Below the pieces are notes generated by a model, which did not search any database, was not told the origin of the DNA, and saw only the letters and a list, made by a program, of their open reading frames with translations. 64,000 bases of DNA. Origin: Alphaproteobacteria bacterium (GTDB lineage: Bacteria > Myxococcota_A > UBA796 > GCA-2862545). Shown here piece after piece: positions 59,055 to 64,000 of the stretch (position 1 is its first letter; every line of letters begins with the position of its first letter). Made by a program: the position numbers and the translations under genes. The stretch is from contig JACKEP010000018.1 in NCBI GenBank assembly GCA_020632915.1, forward strand, positions 62,001 to 126,000. The letters are read 5' to 3'.

Positions 59055-60410
59055 CTACGGGCAGGCCAACGCAGCGTCGTACTGGACGTTGTCGATCGAG
59101 TACGCGAAGCTGCCGCTCTGGATGTTGAACTGGATGCTGTCGACGGGTCCGGGGACCGAGATCACCTGGGAGATCGGGCCGGCGTAGTCGAGGAGGTAGG
59201 GCGTCCAGCCGATCGACGTGCCCTGGTAGAACCCTTCGACGATCAAGGTCTGGGGCGACCCGGAGTTGCCGGCGTAGACCGTGGCCGTGACGTTGGACGC
59301 GGGGCTCGCGAACGCGATGGTGTTCACCTCGCTGTTCGTGTCGTCCCAGCAGCCCCACGCGGCGTCGGGGATGGCGGCGGGGTCGTCGGTCCAGTGGCTG
59401 CTGTCGCCGTTGGCCTGGCCGCCGATCAGGCCGTAGCCCGAGGTCATCGTGAACTGCACGCCGTACGGGCTGTAGTACAGGTTGGGGTCTGCTGCGTCGC
59501 CGTAGATGGCGTAGGCGTCGTCGAAGCCGATCGTGCAGGTCTGCACGGCGTGGTCCACGCGGAAGCTGTAGGTGTTGCCCGGGGAGGTGCCGTACTCCTC
59601 GTAGAGCCGCACGCCGACGTAGTAGGTGCCGTCGGCGGGCGCCGTGAACGGCACGAGCTCCTGGTCGCTCGAGGAGTAGCCGCGCGCCAGGTAGTTGGTG
59701 TTCAGGTAGCTGAGGTTGTTCAGCGACGGGGCGTCCATCACGTACAGGTCGATGTCGCCTTCGGCGTGGACGAAGTCGGCCTGGAACACGACGGACTCGC
59801 CGGCGGCCAGCTGGATGCGGTGCCAGTCGATGTCGTCCTGCTCGCACACGACGCGGCCGGTGCTGGTGTGGCCGACCGTGATCACGTGGCCGGTGATCGA
59901 CGTGTCGTCGTTCTCGTACAGGTCGTCGTTCGGGCAGCTGGGGCGGAACGGCAGGACGTCGACGGCGAGGGGCGCCGACCCGACGAACGAACCACCGGCG
60001 CCGCCGTCGGACAGGGCCTGGAACGCCCACGTGCCGCCGGCGAGCGTGCGGGGCAGGGTGGTGCTGGCCACCACGTTGCCGAAGGCGTCGGCGGTGCCGA
60101 GCACGATGAAGCGGTAGCCCGACGTGCCGGGCGTGATGTCGAGGCAGTCACCGATCCAGCCCGGGCAGGACCCCGCGCCGGACACGCCGTTGCTCACCGC
60201 GAGGCCGACCGTGGCACCCGGCGTGGCGCCCGCGACGGTCAGGTCGATCCAGCGGCCGGCAGCAACCGGGGCAGGGTTGACGAACAGGGTCATCGATTGC
60301 GGCAGCGGCAGCTGCCCGGCGACCGGCGCAGGCAGCGTGTCGGCGGAGGAGGTGGCGAGATCGCCGGCACAACCGACGAGGGCGAAGACCATCAGCAACG
60401 AAGCGCGCAT
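59055..60410 (-). CDS. Tandem lipoprotein paralog 5 (three-domain)
   Basis: ATG 60410 with GGAGTCGCCC upstream; MRASLLMVFALVGCAGDL has lipobox LVGC. 451 aa with the same three domains (CPGWIGDCLDITPGTSG; DIDWHRIQLAAGESVVFQADF; CTIGFDDAYAIYG; SIDNVQYDAALACP). 170 bp lie before paralog 4, with no gene. All five paralogs point left and form one gene family cluster. Confidence 0.82.
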   Translation of the reverse strand: MRASLLMVFALVGCAGDLATSSADTLPAPVAGQLPLPQSMTLFVNPAPVAAGRWIDLTVAGATPGATVGLAVSNGVSGAGSCPGWIGDCLDITPGTSGYRFIVLGTADAFGNVVASTTLPRTLAGGTWAFQALSDGGAGGSFVGSAPLAVDVLPFRPSCPNDDLYENDDTSITGHVITVGHTSTGRVVCEQDDIDWHRIQLAAGESVVFQADFVHAEGDIDLYVMDAPSLNNLSYLNTNYLARGYSSSDQELVPFTAPADGTYYVGVRLYEEYGTSPGNTYSFRVDHAVQTCTIGFDDAYAIYGDAADPNLYYSPYGVQFTMTSGYGLIGGQANGDSSHWTDDPAAIPDAAWGCWDDTNSEVNTIAFASPASNVTATVYAGNSGSPQTLIVEGFYQGTSIGWTPYLLDYAGPISQVISVPGPVDSIQFNIQSGSFAYSIDNVQYDAALACP

Positions 60411-60586
60411 GGGCGACTCCACGGGAATCGGGGTGTGGACTGCGGGACGCCCGCGTCGGCTTCGTCGCCACCGGCAGGGGTGCCGGGGGCGTCCGATCGA
60501 CACGGGCGATGACGCTACGCCCGTGACGCACCGATTCCTACCGCCGACCACGAACAAGTCGATCCACGCGCGTCGGGTCCGCGGCG

Positions 60587-63121
60587 CTACTCGTCGCCGT
60601 CGCCCGATCCGGCGTCGTCGTCGCCGTCCTTGTCGTCGAGGTAGCCGAGCGCCTTGAGCGCGGCGGCCATCTCAGGCGCGAAGCCCGACACCTCGGTGCC
60701 GCCGGGCACGGGCACCCAGGCGCGCTCGACGTGCACGCGCCAGGCACCGGACGGGTCGAGCACCACCTGCGGGCGCCCGTCGTCCTTGCCGGTCGGGGCG
60801 TGGCCGGTCCACGTGCCGGCGCCACTTCCGCCGTCGATGGTGACGGTGACGGCGCCGGGAGCGGCGTCGGCGTCGCTGGGCTGGACGTAGAAGCTGTCGG
60901 TCATGTGCTTGCGGGGCGGCTGCACCAGGTGGGCCACGCCGTCGTCGACGGTCGGCGTCAGCGCGTCGTGGTAGCCGCGCGGATCGTAGGCATTCCAGGC
61001 GGCCGTGACCCCTCCGGGTGTCGACACCGACACGGTGACCGGCTCGGCCTCCCCGCGGGCGGACAGACCGACCCGCCACACGCGCACCATTGGGCGCCCC
61101 AGCGCGGCGGTGACGGCGGCCGGGTACAGGCTGCGATCGGTGCGCGCGGCGAGGTTCGTGCGCTCGCCGGGGTCAGCGTCCAGGTCGAACACCACCTCCT
61201 CGGCGTCGCGGGACCACCACTTGTGGTCGCCCGTCACCACACCCCAGCCGTCGGGGCCGTACAGGGGCCGGCCGAAGGCCTGGGGGCGTCGGACCAGCGC
61301 CTCCCGTGCCGTCGCGTCGCCGCGCAGGGCGGGCACGAGGCTGGTGCCGGCGGTGTCGGCCAGCGGCGGCAGCCCGGCGAGCTCGACCACCGTGGGCGTC
61401 AGGTCCAGCAGGCTCGTCGGCACCTCGAGCACGCCGGCGGGCACGCCCGGACCGCGCAGCGCCATCGGCACCTGGAGCAGCTCGTCGTAGAACGCGTGGC
61501 CGTGTTCGAACCCGCGGTGGTCCCACAGCTCCTCGCCGTGGTCGGCGAACAGCACGGTGACGGCGTCGTCGCCGACGGCGTCGAACAGGCGGCTGACCTC
61601 GTCGTCGAGCACGCGCAGGTTCTGGTCGTAGCGGGCGACGACGTAGTCACGGACGGCGGGGAACTCGGGCTCGTCGCCGTGGAACTTGACCAGTTCGGTG
61701 CGCGCCACCTGCGACAGGGCCTTGGGCGGGTCGCCGGCGAACAGCGACCGGTACGCCTTGGGCTCCATGTACGGAAGGTGCGCCTCCATGAACTGCACGT
61801 ACAGGAGCAGGTCGCGGTCGGGCCAGCGCTCCAGCGTCTCCAGGGCCTGGTCGACCGTGGCGTCGGCGTGCTGCAGGATCAGGTAGCTGTAGTGGCCAAA
61901 GCCCCGGTGCATCGCGAACGTCTGCGACAGGTAGGCGTTGGCGACGATGCCGCGGGTGTAGAACCCGGCCTGGGCGAGGTGGTCGGCGAGGGTGGGGGAC
62001 GTGAACCAGTCCTCGGGCTGCTCCCCGGACAGGGCCGCCCGCGTGGACGGCAGCGTCCACGGCGCCACGGTGCGGTGGTCGTCGAGGCGCGTGCCCTGCG
62101 ACGCCCAGCGGTCGAGCTTGGGCGTGGTGGGGTGCAGCGTGTAGCCGTACATGCCGAGGTGATCGCGGCGGACGGTGTCGACGAACGCCACCACCACGCG
62201 CCGCGGGTGGGCGCTCGGCACGTAGATCGTGGGCTCTTCGAGGAACGCCAGGTCGAGGTCGGCGGTGGCGCCGGGATCGGTCGCGAGCTGGACGGTGACC
62301 TGCTGCCCCCCCCACGGCGACAGGTCGGCGCGCAGGTCGGACCAGCCGTCCAGCGCTAGCGCCGCGTCGGCCACCCGGGTGGGAGGCTTCCCGGCCGGGG
62401 CGACGTAGACCGACACCGTGGCGCCGTCGGATGCCGTCGTGGACGCGATCGCAGGCGGCAGGACGGTGCCCCGCAGCGACAGCACCGCACCTTCCGGCAG
62501 CGTCAGCGTCCACGTGGCGGTGGCCGGCGCGGGCAGCAGCAGCCCGGTGTAGGCCTCGGTGCCCACGGTGAGCGTGCGCAGCGCGAACGCCGTGGCGTCG
62601 AGGCCCGACGCTTCGGGCTGGAGCATCGTCTCGGCGTCGGTGGCCTTGGGCCAGGTGACGGTGACGTCGGTGGGCGCGGGCGCGTCGGCGGGCAGGCCGA
62701 TCAGCAGGTGGTCGGGGTCGTAGCCCCAGGAGCGCGCGGCCTTGCCGCCCCGCTGGAACCGCAGCGGCTTGCCGTCGAGGCGCACCTCGAGCCCGGGAGG
62801 GTCGTAGTTGCCGAACGTGCGCGCGCCGACCTGCCGGCTCGGGAACAGGTTGGCGTGGACGGGCAGGGGCGTGGCCCACACGGCGACGTCGCCCGCGGTG
62901 CGCAGGCGCTCGAACGGCTGGGGCGGCGCGAAGGTGGAGGGCGGCGTCTCTCCGTCCGGGCGCGTGCTGGCGGGCAGGGAGAGCGACACGGCCTGCGGCA
63001 TGCGCGCCAACGCGTAGACCGCTGCGGGCGGTGCGGGGGCCACCTCGGGGAGGGCGTCGGGGACCTCGGCCGTGGGACCGGACGTCGTGCAGCCGAGCCA
63101 GAGCAGCGGGAGCCAGAACAC
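60587..63121 (-). CDS. Sulfatase/alkaline phosphatase-superfamily lipoprotein
   Basis: GTG 63121 behind GGAGGTGAC gives MFWLPLLWLGCTTSG with lipobox WLGC, which settles the start. In this 844-aa protein an N-terminal ~310-residue beta region precedes the catalytic domain: metal Asp in VVVAFVDTVRRDHLGMYGY (~325), the nucleophile loop VAPWTLPSTRAALSGEQP (~370; Thr in place of the Cys/Ser of sulfatases), and metal site VLFADHGEELWDH (~530). A ~150-residue C-terminal beta domain and an acidic tail (DKDGDDDAGSGDGDE) end it. Thr as nucleophile suggests phosphoester or phosphonate cleavage, or an unmodified sulfatase-like hydrolase. Confidence 0.85.
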   Translation of the reverse strand: MFWLPLLWLGCTTSGPTAEVPDALPEVAPAPPAAVYALARMPQAVSLSLPASTRPDGETPPSTFAPPQPFERLRTAGDVAVWATPLPVHANLFPSRQVGARTFGNYDPPGLEVRLDGKPLRFQRGGKAARSWGYDPDHLLIGLPADAPAPTDVTVTWPKATDAETMLQPEASGLDATAFALRTLTVGTEAYTGLLLPAPATATWTLTLPEGAVLSLRGTVLPPAIASTTASDGATVSVYVAPAGKPPTRVADAALALDGWSDLRADLSPWGGQQVTVQLATDPGATADLDLAFLEEPTIYVPSAHPRRVVVAFVDTVRRDHLGMYGYTLHPTTPKLDRWASQGTRLDDHRTVAPWTLPSTRAALSGEQPEDWFTSPTLADHLAQAGFYTRGIVANAYLSQTFAMHRGFGHYSYLILQHADATVDQALETLERWPDRDLLLYVQFMEAHLPYMEPKAYRSLFAGDPPKALSQVARTELVKFHGDEPEFPAVRDYVVARYDQNLRVLDDEVSRLFDAVGDDAVTVLFADHGEELWDHRGFEHGHAFYDELLQVPMALRGPGVPAGVLEVPTSLLDLTPTVVELAGLPPLADTAGTSLVPALRGDATAREALVRRPQAFGRPLYGPDGWGVVTGDHKWWSRDAEEVVFDLDADPGERTNLAARTDRSLYPAAVTAALGRPMVRVWRVGLSARGEAEPVTVSVSTPGGVTAAWNAYDPRGYHDALTPTVDDGVAHLVQPPRKHMTDSFYVQPSDADAAPGAVTVTIDGGSGAGTWTGHAPTGKDDGRPQVVLDPSGAWRVHVERAWVPVPGGTEVSGFAPEMAAALKALGYLDDKDGDDDAGSGDGDE

Positions 63122-63205
63122 GTCACCTCCAGAGGACGAGGCCCGGTATGCACGCGACCGGGGGCGTGTCCACTGACCCGAGGCGCGTGCGTGCACCGGG
63201 ACGGG

Positions 63206-64000
63206 TCACGCCATCGCCGACCGACGCCGCGTGGGCAGCTCGCCGATCACGGTGGTGCCCGCGCCGGGCGCGGACTCGATGCGCACGCCACCGCCGAGCA
63301 GGGTCGCCCGCTCCTGCATGCTCATCAGCCCCAGGCCGCTCGACAGCTCGTGGCGCGGGCTCGGGGCGGCCGGATCGAAGCCCTGGCCGTCGTCCTCGAT
63401 GCGCACCTGGACGCGTTCGGCGTCGATCGTCAGCCCGATGTCGACGGCCGTGGCGCGGGCGTGGCGCGACACGTTGGTCAGCGACTCCTGCACGATGCGG
63501 TAGATCGCCAGGCGGGCCGTGGGCGACAGGCTGTGCTCGAGCTCGCGGCCGGTGACCTGCACGTGGCAGTCGAGCGCGTGGGTCTCGCGGGCGTCGTCGG
63601 CCAGGCGCTGGAGCCCTGCCACCAGGCCGAGCTCGTCGAGGACGGACGGGTGCAGGCCGCGCGCCAGGCGGCTCATGTCGCCGACCACGCCGCGCAGCTG
63701 GTCGGCGAGCATCGCGGCGAGCTGCTGCTGGGCCTCGTCGGTGAGCGTGTTGGCGAGCGCGCGGAGGCCGACGAGCAGGGCGGTGAGGCTCTGGCCGGTC
63801 TCGTCGTGCAGCTCTCGGGCCAGGTGGCGGCGCTCGTTCTCCTGCACCTCCAGCACCGTCTCCAGGTAGCGCTCGCGCAGCGCCTCGGCGGTGCGGGCCA
63901 GGGTGATGTCGGCCACGATGTGGATGGCGCGGTGGTAGGGCGTGGTCTCGTCGCCCACCGGGTAGACCGAGTGGCGCACCCAGCGGACGTCGTCGTTGAC
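63206..64000 (-). CDS. NarX/LiaS-type sensor histidine kinase, 5' end outside window
   Basis: The frame is open to the right edge (residues before the first Met read on as a PAS-like end: VRWVRHSVYPVGDE). It continues with HisKA_3: phospho-His in ENERRHLARELHDETGQSLT, followed by a dimerisation helix. The HATPase domain has N-box VQESLTNVSRHA, G1 DDGQGFD and G2 GLGLMSMQERA. It probably passes phosphate to a NarL-type regulator; none is adjacent, and the one at 21523 has a weak receiver. Sensing part, including a PAS domain, lies outside the window. Confidence 0.85.
   Translation of the reverse strand, partial: VNDDVRWVRHSVYPVGDETTPYHRAIHIVADITLARTAEALRERYLETVLEVQENERRHLARELHDETGQSLTALLVGLRALANTLTDEAQQQLAAMLADQLRGVVGDMSRLARGLHPSVLDELGLVAGLQRLADDARETHALDCHVQVTGRELEHSLSPTARLAIYRIVQESLTNVSRHARATAVDIGLTIDAERVQVRIEDDGQGFDPAAPSPRHELSSGLGLMSMQERATLLGGGVRIESAPGAGTTVIGELPTRRRSAMA

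Overview
The window reads as chromosome from a very GC-rich (roughly 70 % or more by eye) Gram-negative bacterium, most likely Myxococcota. Pointers are the many lipoproteins with L-x-A/G-C lipoboxes, two MopE-type Asp/Cys-repeat proteins, a DUF4423/TIGR02147-type regulator, a PhoD phosphatase, and many GTG/TTG starts. This is inference from gene content; there is no rRNA or marker gene.

Layout. 1-12.1 kb: the end of an Asp-rich 72-bp-repeat surface protein, a large unknown lipoprotein, a minus-strand cluster (two lipoproteins, one of them PNGase F-like, and a small membrane protein) divergent from a DUF4423 regulator, then PhoD phosphatase, a phosphotransferase, an SRPBCC protein and two small lipoproteins. 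12.3-26.6 kb: KatG, a second phosphotransferase, a 1324-aa MopE/beta-helix lipoprotein, a TlpA-like thioredoxin lipoprotein, a protease-dead HtrA-like PDZ protein, a LuxR regulator with a degenerate SDR, and a hydrolase-MarR pair with a palindromic operator candidate.

27.2-46.4 kb: a defence island next to tRNA-Asn(GTT). Transcribed leftward from the tRNA it holds a broken tyrosine recombinase, a DUF3800 protein, and a tightly packed operon drmD - drmMI - small PD-(D/E)XK-like protein - McrB-like AAA+ GTPase/ATPase - DUF2357/McrC-like nuclease - drmA - drmB. These are the class 1 DISARM genes with a three-gene McrBC-like module between methylase and DrmA, and with no phospholipase-D gene (drmC). 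Nearly all junctions overlap by 4 nt (GTGA/ATGA), so the genes are probably translated as one unit. This is the most interesting system in the window: a composite DISARM/McrBC-like defence locus. The integrase carries both a frameshift and a Tyr-to-Cys change at the nucleophile, so the island looks fixed.

46.5-64 kb: ChaC-like cyclotransferase, a lipase maturation factor divergent from a ceramidase-like lipoprotein, a radical SAM/glycosyltransferase-like fusion, an HSDL2-like SDR, then five tandem paralogous lipoproteins (shared N-terminal domain + PPC domain, three with an extra C-terminal domain), a sulfatase-family lipoprotein and a NarX-type histidine kinase cut by the right edge. No CRISPR array or rRNA is seen and no gap between genes exceeds about 300 bp.
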